A stretch of DNA of 64,000 nt, taken from NCBI RefSeq assembly GCF_014109725.1, contig NZ_CP058554.1, positions 4,216,001 to 4,280,000 of the forward strand, in the 5' to 3' direction. Position 1 is the stretch's first letter. The number at the start of each line of letters is the position of its first letter. Positions 16,822-24,604 of the stretch are shown here, piece after piece. The notes beneath the pieces are model-generated. The model did not search any database. It saw only the letters and a list, made by a program, of their open reading frames with translations, and was not told the origin of the DNA. This DNA comes from Comamonas piscis (GTDB lineage: Bacteria; Pseudomonadota; Gammaproteobacteria; Burkholderiales; Burkholderiaceae_C). The position numbers were made by a program, and so were the translations under genes.

Positions 16822-17396
16822 TGCATGCATTCCCGCAGGGCGCGTAGGCCCCGCTGTATCCAGGCTTTGACGGTTCCCAGCGGGGCCTGCACCCGCGCTG
16901 CAATCTCACTGTGGCTGCAACCATCTACATAGGCATGCAGCAGGCATTCGCGGCGCTGTGGCTCCAGGCCATCCAGGCACTGGCCCAGGCGGCCCAGCTG
17001 GGCCTGGCGGGTCAAGGCGTCGCCTTCTTCCTGCCAGGCGGCCATCGCGGCACTGGCTTCATGCGCTGCGGCCGTGGGCTCATCCAGCGCGCTTTCGCGG
17101 GCGCTGCTGCGCACCCGGTTCAATGCTGCGTGCCTAACAATGCTATAGATCCAGCCTCTAGCCGCACCACGTGCGGCATCAAAACTGTGCGCCTTGCTCC
17201 AGATCGACACAAAGGCATCGTGCAGCACATCCTCTGCGGCAGCGCGGCTGCGCACAATGCGCATCGCCACCCCCAGCAGATAACGCGACTCTTGCTCATA
17301 GATACGCTGCAGCGCATGTCGGTCGCCACGCGCGCAAGCTTCTAGCGCCAAAGCATGGTCAAAATTGTCGTCGGTCACAGAAGCGGCAGGCGGCAT
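16818..17396 (-). CDS. ECF RNA polymerase sigma factor (SigK/RpoE-like)
   Basis: The 192-residue product has region 2 (LQRIYEQESRYLLGVAMRIV, then AAEDVLHDAFVSIW) and region 4 (QRRECLLHAYVDGCSHSEIAARVQAPLGTVKAWIQRGLRAL) with a helix-turn-helix. This is the normal two-domain ECF architecture. It overlaps the RskA-like anti-sigma gene by 4 bases. The upstream gene in the same direction is DUF3455, and a fasciclin-domain gene lies divergently beyond it; secreted proteins of that kind are plausible targets. No clear ribosome binding site precedes the ATG: the space is occupied by an inverted repeat (17409-17440). Confidence 0.88.
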   Translation of the reverse strand: MPPAASVTDDNFDHALALEACARGDRHALQRIYEQESRYLLGVAMRIVRSRAAAEDVLHDAFVSIWSKAHSFDAARGAARGWIYSIVRHAALNRVRSSARESALDEPTAAAHEASAAMAAWQEEGDALTRQAQLGRLGQCLDGLEPQRRECLLHAYVDGCSHSEIAARVQAPLGTVKAWIQRGLRALRECMQ

Positions 17397-17408
17397 GAAG
17401 GCAATCCA

Positions 17409-17440
17409 CGAAGAAGGAAAGGGGAGGAAATCCTTCTTCG
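17409..17440 (-). promoter_or_regulatory. Perfect inverted repeat in the sigma-factor leader
   Basis: CGAAGAAGGA and TCCTTCTTCG are a perfect 10-bp inverted repeat over a 12-base spacer, beginning 12 bases upstream of the sigma factor ATG. In RNA it would form a hairpin between the DUF3455 stop and the sigma start, and could attenuate read-through or mask translation initiation. No T-run follows, so it is not a standard terminator. Confidence 0.5.
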
Positions 17441-17465
17441 AGTGTAGCCGCTATAAAACAGAAAC

Positions 17466-18038
17466 TTACATTGGCTTCCAGAAGATGTAGTCAGCTTGGT
17501 ACTGCACCACCGTCTTTTGGCCCTTTTGTGCAGGCGTGCAAGGCTTGTCCGCCGGTGCCACACCGCCCTTCAATGCCACGCGCTGGATGTGGCTCACACC
17601 CACCAAGGCACCGCTGCCCATTGCTGGGTTAGCCTTCACCAATTGGTACGGCAGGTTGCCGGCACCTGCTGGCGCCACGGCCAGCTGCGTTGCCGTCAGC
17701 TTGGAACCGTCATTTGCTTCCCAGGTAGCTGGTGGGCCGTAGTAGCGGCCAACCGACTTGCCTGCGCGATCCTTCAGCACCGCGTCCGGGCCCACAAACA
17801 CCCATTCGGTCTGGCCGGCTGCATTGGCCTTGTCGCGGCATTCGTAGGTGATGTCACCGCTACCTACCGTCTCCCAAGCCACCTTGTGGCCGGCTGGCAC
17901 CTGGATGGTTGCTGGCAGCGAAGCCTGCGAGAAAGCCATTTCCTTTTTCTGCATCGAGCCGCAAGCGGTGAGCAGGCCGATAGAGGCAACTGCGGTGGCG
18001 ATGGCGGCGATACGGGGTGCTGTGCGAGAGGTCAACAT
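17466..18038 (-). CDS. DUF3455 domain secreted lipoprotein-like protein
   Basis: The 190-residue protein begins with a signal peptide whose LLTAC motif at about residues 22-26 is a lipobox, so it may be a lipoprotein. The remainder is the DUF3455 domain: an early P-A-G-H-K strand, ITYECRDKA, TEWVFVGPDA, and the GALVGVSHIQRVALKGGVAP and KPCTPAQKGQKTVVQYQADYIFW segments near the end. The molecular function of the domain is unknown. AGGAG precedes the ATG. It is encoded upstream of the sigma/anti-sigma pair in the same direction. Confidence 0.85.
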   Translation of the reverse strand: MLTSRTAPRIAAIATAVASIGLLTACGSMQKKEMAFSQASLPATIQVPAGHKVAWETVGSGDITYECRDKANAAGQTEWVFVGPDAVLKDRAGKSVGRYYGPPATWEANDGSKLTATQLAVAPAGAGNLPYQLVKANPAMGSGALVGVSHIQRVALKGGVAPADKPCTPAQKGQKTVVQYQADYIFWKPM

Positions 18039-18130
18039 ACGAGTTCTCCTAAGTTAGGGGGACAGGACGAGAGTGAAAACAGCGCTAAATAATGTGCTGT
18101 TAGTGGTACTAGTCGCCAGATGCGCGTATG

Positions 18131-18170
18131 GATGCAGTGGGTGCAAAAATTTTTTTGCGCTGTCTGCATC
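18131..18170. promoter_or_regulatory. 40-bp imperfect palindrome between divergent secreted-protein genes
   Basis: GATGCAG at 18131-18137 pairs with CTGCATC at 18164-18170, and inside them GCAAAAA (18143-18149) pairs with TTTTTGC (18152-18158) around a 2-base centre. In total 15 of 19 positions per arm are complementary. It lies in the 265-bp region between the DUF3455 gene and the fasciclin gene, so it may be a shared operator or a hairpin in the fasciclin leader. Confidence 0.5.
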
Positions 18171-18303
18171 GCTACCCTGCTCTCCCTCTTTGCCACCTCT
18201 TTACAAGCGTTTCCATCTTTGTTGAATCCATTGCGCTGCCCGCTGCGTATTCCAAACAGCCGCAACGTTTTCCGGCTGAACATCCACACGCAAGGAGCAA
18301 CTC

Positions 18304-18870
18304 ATGGCCTCGATTCAAAGTACCCGCAAACTGGTCTCTTATGGCATGGCATTCATGGTGGCAAGCACATCCATGGCAGCGATCGCCAAAGACGTGATGG
18401 TGGGCGGCGCGCCCATGCTGCCCACCAAGGACATCATCGACAACGCCGTCAACTCCAAGGACCACACCACCTTGGTAGCAGCAGTCAAGGCAGCTGGCCT
18501 GGTAGAGACCCTGAAGGGCCCAGGCCCCTTCACCGTGTTTGCCCCCACCAACGAGGCATTTGCGGCCCTGCCCGCCGGCACCGTAGACAGCCTGCTCAAG
18601 CCCGAGAACAAGGCCATGCTGACCACCGTGCTGACCTACCACGTCGTCCCCGGCAAGTGGGATGCAGCAGCCATCAGCAAGATGATCAAAGACGGCAAGG
18701 GCATGGCCAGCATCAAGACCGTCAGCGGCGGCACCTTGGTGGCCAAGAGCCAGGGCTCCAAGATCATGCTGACGGACGAAAAAGGTGGCATGGCCACCGT
18801 CACCATCCCTGATGTCTACCAATCGAATGGCGTGATCCACGTGATCGACAAGGTGCTGCTGCCTAAATAA
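18304..18870 (+). CDS. Secreted fasciclin (FAS1) domain protein
   Basis: The 188-residue protein has a signal peptide cleaved near SMAAIAK and one FAS1 domain. The first conserved block is GPFTVFAPTNEAFAALPAGTV and the second LTYHVVPGKWDAA, ending VYQSNGVIHVIDKVLLPK. FAS1 domains mediate adhesion or protein contacts outside the cytoplasm. AAGGAG sits at good distance from the ATG. The neighbouring SigK/RskA-like pair parallels the mycobacterial arrangement in which SigK drives FAS1 proteins MPT70/MPT83, so control by that sigma factor is a reasonable inference. Confidence 0.93.
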   Translation: MASIQSTRKLVSYGMAFMVASTSMAAIAKDVMVGGAPMLPTKDIIDNAVNSKDHTTLVAAVKAAGLVETLKGPGPFTVFAPTNEAFAALPAGTVDSLLKPENKAMLTTVLTYHVVPGKWDAAAISKMIKDGKGMASIKTVSGGTLVAKSQGSKIMLTDEKGGMATVTIPDVYQSNGVIHVIDKVLLPK

Positions 18871-19199
18871 GGGCGGAGTGGATGCAGCCGCTGCGATGCA
18901 TGCAGGGCTGCTGACACTGGGCATTTACTAAGAATGGAGCTGCAGGCTGCCGCATGGCGGCTGCAGCTTTTTGCATTGCGGGCCTTGCACCGCGCTGGCC
19001 TGCCCGGCCCCGGCTGCAATGCGCCATACGTTTAAAGACTGCCTCCGCAACCAACCAAGCCTCGGTGTAAACACCAAACAGCGCTAAACCATCCACCACC
19101 GGTACAGCCAGCACCCCAAGCCTGGAGTACAGTGGGCGCCATCCTGCGGCGCTGGCAACCCTGGCGCCCGCGTCACATAACTTGCCCCGCCCCCCTTGC
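18871..19199. other. Intergenic region, fasciclin to FadR-type gene
   Basis: Besides the terminator at 18938-18972 this stretch shows no gene. A minus-strand frame through it has no ribosome binding site and is antisense to the regulator gene. The last 100 bases presumably carry the promoter of the regulator at 19200, but I cannot pick convincing -35/-10 elements. Confidence 0.4.
18938..18972 (+). terminator. Rho-independent terminator after the fasciclin gene
   Basis: AGCTGCA + GCCGC (interrupted by a 4-base bulge) pairs with GCGGC + TGCAGCT across an ATG loop, followed by a run of five T. It starts 68 bases after the fasciclin stop. Confidence 0.75.
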
Positions 19200-19967
19200 A
19201 TGCCGATCTCCTTCACGCCCATTAAGGCCGCCAACTCCCTAGCAGACCAAGTGGCCCAGGCGCTGGAGGCCAGCATTCGGCAAGGGCAAATGCAACCAGG
19301 CGACCGCTTGCCGACAGAGCTGCTGCTGGTGGCACAGTTTGGGGTGAGCCGCACAGTAGTGCGAGAGGCCCTATCCCGCCTCAAATCCAGCGGCCTGGTC
19401 GCCTCCCGCCAAGGCAGCGGCGTCTTTGTACAAGCTCCCCGGGCCGAACCGCTGGACCTGGAAAAAGGCCATGCTGCCTCGCAAGAGGCCGTCATCCAAA
19501 TCGTAGAAGTGCGCCGCGCGCTAGAAGCCGAAGTGGCAGAACTAGCGGCCGCCCGCCGCAGCACCGCCGATCTGCGCCGCATCCGCGCGGGCGTCAAGGC
19601 ATTGGCCAAAGCCGTGGCCGACGGTAAAGACGGCGTAGCCGAAGACGTCGCCCTGCACCGCGTCATCGCCCAGGCCTCCGGCAACCCCTTTCTGCTGAGT
19701 ACCTTGGATTACCTGTCGCAGGTGCTGGCGGGTGCGACGCGCATCACCCGCGCCAATGAGGCGCGGCGGCAGGACTTTGCTACTGCGGTGACGCAAGAGC
19801 ATGCGCGGATTGTGGAGGCGATTGAGGCTGGGGACCCGGCGGCTGCGCGTGCGGCAGCTACAGCGCATATGAATAACGCGATTGACCGGATCCGGCAGGC
19901 GGATCCGGCGTTTTGGCGGCAGGATGGGGAGCGGTTGGCGAAGGTGTTGTTGGGGGGGAGCCGGTGA
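19200..19967 (+). CDS. GntR-family regulator, FadR/FCD subfamily
   Basis: The 255-residue protein has an N-terminal winged helix (LPTELLLVAQFGVSRTVVREALSRLKSSGLVASRQGSGVFV) followed by an all-helical FCD effector domain with EVRRALEAEVAELAA and the metal-ligand type histidines in ALHRVIAQASGNPF and ATAHMNNAI. The ATG at 19200 is preferred over an in-frame TTG 18 bases upstream. Its target is not adjacent: downstream lies the accessory island, upstream the fasciclin gene. FCD regulators of Burkholderiales often control sugar-acid genes, so the L-threonate operon at 34636 is a candidate target (speculative). Confidence 0.9.
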   Translation: MPISFTPIKAANSLADQVAQALEASIRQGQMQPGDRLPTELLLVAQFGVSRTVVREALSRLKSSGLVASRQGSGVFVQAPRAEPLDLEKGHAASQEAVIQIVEVRRALEAEVAELAAARRSTADLRRIRAGVKALAKAVADGKDGVAEDVALHRVIAQASGNPFLLSTLDYLSQVLAGATRITRANEARRQDFATAVTQEHARIVEAIEAGDPAAARAAATAHMNNAIDRIRQADPAFWRQDGERLAKVLLGGSR

Positions 19968-20222
19968 GGATTTCTAGCGCTGGACTCAAACCTACTTAGG
20001 AAACCTATTTTCAGCGGTCGCCGACAGTGTGACCGACCAAGCGTGCTCAAGCTGAGGTCCAAAATCGACCATTTAGTTCACCGGCCCACTCTAGGTGATA
20101 ACGGCAATTTTCTGATTTACATCCGTGCGAGGTCCGCGATTTTACATGTTTGTTTTCCAACGTAGATATCCAGACGTTCTGCGATGAAACAAATAATTCA
20201 TTGATAGTGATAGTAAGCCGTG

Positions 20223-20900
20223 TCAGATTCCAATCATGGCCTTTCGGATAGCCGGTAGTAATTCTTCCTCGACCTCGCCGCCTTCGATTTTAGCGGTTGC
20301 GTTGTTAGCAAGAAGTACCGTTGCAGATGCCGACCCGATAGCGATGCGAAACTGCAGCTTCTCTAATATGTGTGGTCTATTTCCTGTTATTTTCTGACAA
20401 GCCTCACGTACATCTTTATCGCCCTTAATTACTACCTTTGCGGTAGCGCTGTCTTCCAACTTCAGGCCACCAACTTGGATAGAAGAAATTGTCAACATGC
20501 CCCCAAATGTCTGTTGAATTCCCTCAGCCCATTTCAGAACATCAACACTCAAAGGCGCAAGACTCACTGAAAAGTCGCTCGCCTCTATCAACTCGCTTAG
20601 AAGTTGCTGCACCGACCTCGACGGATCAATCAATTCGAGACCAGGCCATGTCGCGGTGGCTCTAAAGGCTGTTTGACGATACTCCAACCGTTCAAACGTG
20701 ACTTCCTTACCAAATGGGTCTGAGACCGTTTCTTGAAATTCAAAACGTTCAATGTATCGTGCCTCGAGGAAGTCATCTCGTATTCGATCAAGCAGAAATC
20801 CACTACGGTTTTCCAACTTAAAGCTGTTTTGACGCATACTCTTCGACAAACTTCTAATAGCGACTGGCCAATCCGCTTCTAGCCACCTATAGCGCGTCAT
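20223..20900 (-). CDS. Unknown protein, third gene of island operon
   Basis: The 225-residue protein matches no family I recognise. It starts MTRYRWLEADWPVAIRSL, is acidic in the middle (DRIRDDFLEARYIERFEF), and ends with a strand-rich segment (AKVVIKGDKDVREACQKI). It has no signal peptide or membrane helix and is probably cytoplasmic. Its ATG overlaps the stop of the 391-residue gene by four bases (ATGA), so it is translationally coupled. Base composition is visibly AT-richer than the flanking core genes. Its role is presumably as part of the same complex or pathway as the two upstream genes. Confidence 0.75.
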   Translation of the reverse strand: MTRYRWLEADWPVAIRSLSKSMRQNSFKLENRSGFLLDRIRDDFLEARYIERFEFQETVSDPFGKEVTFERLEYRQTAFRATATWPGLELIDPSRSVQQLLSELIEASDFSVSLAPLSVDVLKWAEGIQQTFGGMLTISSIQVGGLKLEDSATAKVVIKGDKDVREACQKITGNRPHILEKLQFRIAIGSASATVLLANNATAKIEGGEVEEELLPAIRKAMIGI

Positions 20901-22072
20901 GATGCTGCCGCCATTTTTGTGGGCGACCCGTCCACAGACTCGTCTTGATTATCCGCCTGAATTTTCGCTTCTAATGCTGCACGATTAGAACGCATATCAG
21001 ATAAAACGTCTTGGGCAGTCTTTTCAATAAGTTTCGTTAGAAGCTCTCGCTCTAAATCTGTAACGGGCCTTGAGGACTTAGTGTGACCACCCTCTTGAAA
21101 ACGATACACTCCCTTGATAGCCAATCTGAAATCTTTACCATTTTCTCCATCTTGAAACTCTGCATGAAGATGATTTTTGTCGTATGGCGGTGAAATTTGC
21201 AGCCCCTTCCAGGTCACCGATGTGATGAAGAAACCACGCTTCTTGAGCGCTTGGTACTCAGGTGCTGCAATAAGATTTTCCCCACTCATACCCATACTAC
21301 GGACCACGACAAGCATAGTGCGTTCCACTTCAGCACGCTCGTCTTCGTCGAGTTCGGCCGGTTCATCTGTATCACTCTGTGGTTTGCTCGGAGCAATCTT
21401 TAGATTGGTCACTCCATTTAGCTTATGCCCGGCCATCTCTGACATAATGCGTGTAAAAAACGTATTACGCTCATCGGCGGTGAATTCGGGATCTAGCGCG
21501 ATAGCGTTACGTATCAAGGGAGCACGGCGATTACATTCTATTCGTCCAGTTAAATTTTCTACGACTCGCTTTGCCTTATCGCTAGCCGGAAAGCGGATAA
21601 TTGTTTGACCTGCCTCATGAGCAAAGGAAAAAGTCGCATCTTGACGGGTACGCTGAATCAATCGAGTACGAGAGTAGTCAATTTCGTCATATTCAAGATT
21701 CATCACTACTGCACTAGCACCTTTGTTATGAGAGTCGACCTTTTCGGATTTGCCCACTTCAATTTGGTACTCAGATACAACAGCACGTATGTCATTAAGT
21801 GGAACCTCTCCCTCGAGCACAATGAACGTTGTCTTCTCATTTCTCCGCGAGGTCTCTCTACGACTAATGAGATCAGTAACCTCGTAGTAAGTATGCGGAA
21901 GTGTTGAAATTGACTCAACCAAATCGTCTCGAGTGTCATGTAATGAGTAGAAGACTCCTCTCTCGCTGGCAAGCTCACGAAGTACGGTTTCCGTCAGACG
22001 TTGCTTTGCAGAAGCCAGCAAGTCATGGATATCCTTGTCTGTCGCATATAACTGCGCAAGCTGTTCACTCAT
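20897..22072 (-). CDS. Unknown protein, second gene of island operon
   Basis: The 391-residue protein has no motif I can name. The N-terminal third is helical and charged (DIHDLLASAKQRLTETVLRELASERG). The middle includes FAHEAGQTIIRFPASDKAKRVVENLTG, and a very acidic linker (DTDEPAELDEDERAEVERT) near residue 240 separates it from a C-terminal domain with KKRGFFITSVTWKGLQISPP. No membrane segment or nucleotide-binding loop is seen. AGGAATGG precedes the ATG, which lies 8 bases inside the upstream nuclease-like gene. Its co-expression with a nuclease-like protein suggests a sensor or partner role (inference). Confidence 0.78.
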   Translation of the reverse strand: MSEQLAQLYATDKDIHDLLASAKQRLTETVLRELASERGVFYSLHDTRDDLVESISTLPHTYYEVTDLISRRETSRRNEKTTFIVLEGEVPLNDIRAVVSEYQIEVGKSEKVDSHNKGASAVVMNLEYDEIDYSRTRLIQRTRQDATFSFAHEAGQTIIRFPASDKAKRVVENLTGRIECNRRAPLIRNAIALDPEFTADERNTFFTRIMSEMAGHKLNGVTNLKIAPSKPQSDTDEPAELDEDERAEVERTMLVVVRSMGMSGENLIAAPEYQALKKRGFFITSVTWKGLQISPPYDKNHLHAEFQDGENGKDFRLAIKGVYRFQEGGHTKSSRPVTDLERELLTKLIEKTAQDVLSDMRSNRAALEAKIQADNQDESVDGSPTKMAAAS

Positions 22073-23063
22073 AGTCCATTCCTATTTCAATCTGAGAAAA
22101 TCGCGTGCGTACCTGCGCAATACTGGAGAACTGAATCTCTGAAACTCTTTGCGCCAAACTTGTGTCTTCTGCGCCCGCGGCAAGTCCTTCAATGTATGTC
22201 TGAACAGTTTTTCGAAACTTCGGCATCGCATAAGCGGAAGCATCAAGCATCTTGATCTCTACGCTCACATCCTTCTCAAACACCTGATAATGTCGAAGGT
22301 AGTCAAATAGGTAAGTAAACTCATCACTTGACTCCCCTTTCCCCCGGTAAAAAAGCACCAATCCTCGCTTACCAGGCGACTCAGGATGCACGAATTCCAA
22401 AACAATCAGTTTAGACGTAAGCATCTCTAAAGTTGCAGATTTTGCTTTGTCCATCTGCAAGTTTTTTTTGCGCGCGAGCTGAGGATAGTAATATTTACAA
22501 TGCTGCGGGGCTGGAAGCTTACTTCCACTGCGACGACCCCGCATCTGCACAATTTCGTACCGCACATTGTCCAACCAGTAGATGTCTTCGGGACCAAGAA
22601 CTACTATCTTCGAGCCACGGGGAATGTCCAACTTAACGGATTGAAGCGCCCTTAAGTTTTCGTTGAAGTCCTTGTCATACTCACCATCATGGTTGTAGAT
22701 AAAAAGAAGACCTGCAATAGCAGGGGTCTGGCCTTTGTGGACATAAAGGTCTTGCCACTCCTCACTAACCTCTGCACAAGCAACTTGCTTGGCCAAGCTT
22801 TCAAGTGCCCCCTTCAGCTTAGGTAGAACGATAGAGCTTCGTGCATAGCTTTTAAGATCACACTGCAAGAATGTACGCTGTTGAGTATATGGTTCGTCAT
22901 AGTAAAAGACGACGTCTGAAGGATGGGTTTTCACCTCATGTACATCTGGGTTTACGCATGCCCAGTTGTGATTCATTGGGCCAGTGCGCTCCCAAAAAAA
23001 TTCAGAGAACAACTCAGATGAAAGCATCTCCGCCATTGTGGCGATATTTCCAGTTTCAGCCAT
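22065..23063 (-). CDS. Putative PD-(D/E)XK-like nuclease, first gene of island operon
   Basis: The 332-residue protein has an N-terminal segment resembling a restriction-endonuclease core. Acidic residues in the first helix (Glu12/Glu17) are followed by THPSDVVFYYDEP with Asp50, then FLQCDLKSYA with Asp69 and Lys71, i.e. a D-(x)n-DxK arrangement on adjacent strands. The rest (for example VLFYRGKGESSDEFTYLFDYLRHYQ) is unrecognised. AGGAAAGG precedes the ATG. It heads an overlapping three-gene operon in an AT-rich island next to a TIR gene, which suits a defence role. The nuclease call is motif-based only. Confidence 0.7.
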   Translation of the reverse strand: MAETGNIATMAEMLSSELFSEFFWERTGPMNHNWACVNPDVHEVKTHPSDVVFYYDEPYTQQRTFLQCDLKSYARSSIVLPKLKGALESLAKQVACAEVSEEWQDLYVHKGQTPAIAGLLFIYNHDGEYDKDFNENLRALQSVKLDIPRGSKIVVLGPEDIYWLDNVRYEIVQMRGRRSGSKLPAPQHCKYYYPQLARKKNLQMDKAKSATLEMLTSKLIVLEFVHPESPGKRGLVLFYRGKGESSDEFTYLFDYLRHYQVFEKDVSVEIKMLDASAYAMPKFRKTVQTYIEGLAAGAEDTSLAQRVSEIQFSSIAQVRTRFSQIEIGMDYE

Positions 23064-23187
23064 CTAAAAGGCCTTTCCTCAAGAGTTTATATTTATATCG
23101 TACCGGAGGCAGATGACGGCTACCTGCCTTATAAAATTTAAACGATATTTATCAGAAAATACAAAATGGCAAGACCGAAGCAATAAA

Positions 23188-23731
23188 TCACTTTATTACA
23201 CAGGTAGCGACAGAGGTAAACCACTCAGCAAAACTACTCCAAGGAAAAGTTCTTACTAATACGATTAGGTGCAATAAGCAAAAAACTCCCGGCACCCAGC
23301 TTTCGATATGAGAAATAGGCCGATACAGCCTAGGGTTTTTCCCGCGCTGTAGAGCATCCCATTCCGCATCGTAAGGACTTATAGGCAAGCGCTTTTCGAT
23401 GTCTTGCACCACTTGCCGCAGTGTTCAGATTTTTGTATGAGTTGATTATGTTGTACCAGAAGAGAGTCAACATACATCCTGCCAAAGCCAATAACCACAT
23501 ATAGTCGACTGGCTCCGTCTTAGAGGTCAGATAACCGACGAATGCGAGAATTGCAGAGTTCACGCTTAAGAAGTATGTATTCGCGGCAGTACGACGCTGA
23601 CTAATACGATCAGCCATCTCAACATACAATTTGTACTGATCTAATAGGTGACTATGCCACTTGTCATTGACCGGATATATCTGGCCTTCCGATAGCTCAT
23701 TCCAGAGCTTCGCCTGTGGGACATCAGGCAT
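23188..23731 (-). pseudogene. RipA-like octameric membrane protein gene, frameshifted
   Basis: Two frames together encode one RipA-family-like protein. Frame one covers MPDVPQAKLWNELSEGQIY, the DQYKLYVEMADRISQRRTAANTYF segment and a first membrane pair ending FWYNIINSYKNLNTAA. Frame two resumes at 23412 with VVQDIEKRLPISPYDAEWD, then ALQRGKNPRLYRPISHIESW and a last membrane helix. Skipping one base near 23413-23414 restores a continuous product of about 180 residues. The start ATG overlaps the TIR stop (TAATG). Either the gene is broken, or the reading is an assembly error or a programmed shift. It would be the membrane partner or effector of the TIR protein (inference). Confidence 0.7.
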
Positions 23732-24120
23732 TAACGACCACCATGAATGAGAGCCTTCAAGTTCTCCCACGTCCAGTCGTACATTTTGTCGCTCGCTGAT
23801 GCCGTCGTTGGCTTAGTACAAGCCTTGTCTTTATAGCCCTTAAGCAAGAAATACGGCTTCTTCAATTCCTTTGCAATTTTCAACTCTTCAGCCACCCCAG
23901 CAGCAGCGTGAGTACTTTGACCGCACAGTATGCATACCACATCCACATTGCTGATCTTCCGGCGGACCTTAGTGATCCAGTCACCATCCATATGCTCCTT
24001 AACCGACGAGTCCCAAATATCGAATGGCGTATCTGAATGTTTCGACTGCCCTACCAAGAGCATCTTGAGGTCAGCATCGTTATCGAAGTCAAAGCTCACG
24101 AACAGCTTTTTGCGTGCCAT
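23731..24120 (-). CDS. ThsB-like (MTH538-type) TIR domain protein
   Basis: The 129-residue protein is a single MTH538-like TIR domain: KKLFVSFDFDNDADLKMLL at the N-terminus, DWITKVRRKISNVDVVCILCG in the middle, then STHAAAGVAEELKIAKELKK with Glu78/Glu79 near the position of the catalytic Glu of TIR enzymes. It ends KPTTASASDKMYDWTWENLK. ThsB-type TIRs make cyclic-ADP-ribose-like signals from NAD in Thoeris defence (family knowledge). Here the neighbour is a RipA-like membrane protein rather than ThsA. The start at 24120 (MARKKLF) fits the domain; an in-frame ATG 69 bases upstream would add an unrelated tail. Confidence 0.85.
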   Translation of the reverse strand: MARKKLFVSFDFDNDADLKMLLVGQSKHSDTPFDIWDSSVKEHMDGDWITKVRRKISNVDVVCILCGQSTHAAAGVAEELKIAKELKKPYFLLKGYKDKACTKPTTASASDKMYDWTWENLKALIHGGR

Positions 24121-24604
24121 GTCAGTTGTCTCATAAGTAGTGAAGTACAGAAGGATACATGATGTTGCTAAATGCATCTTTAAAAACATCTTGAGCGCTC
24201 CATCTCACTCCAGCATTGCAAGCTTTGCCTTCTCTGCAAGAGTTCGCCTATCTAGGACTCATGACCCTCGATCTCCGGACAGCCAGCCATGGCATTGCAT
24301 TGCATTCCGCTGTGGACGAGATCATTTGTTTAAGCAAAAGCTAACGCTACTAATGAGGGCAACGCAGTGAATTTATCGCGGTTGTCTGCAGCAAATGGAA
24401 ATACATCCAGCATATTTTTCCCTTTAGCAGCTGATGACCTCAGAGACTTCATCAATAAAGCTAGCCATCTAGCAACTCGGGCGCTTATTCAGCGATCACC
24501 TCAGCCCAAGAACTTGCACGAATCCCTCGCCTCCCCCCACTCCCGCACCCCAACAAGGCAAACTCTGACGCCCACCCCCTTCCCCGCAGCCGCAGAATTT
24601 GCCC
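24121..24604. other. Intergenic region flanking the island's right edge
   Basis: No convincing gene is present. A GTG-started plus frame (24367-24645) would give 92 residues but runs into the next gene with a low-complexity Pro/Thr tail. Composition changes from AT-rich to GC-rich around 24490-24530, which may mark the island boundary. The left part must hold the promoter for the minus-strand TIR gene. No integrase, tRNA or obvious direct repeat is seen. Confidence 0.4.

Noticed and set aside
19968..20222. Possible insertion-sequence remnant left of the island
   Set aside because: Some phrases looked like transposase-end DNA, but no terminal repeats, transposase fragment or target duplication could be identified.
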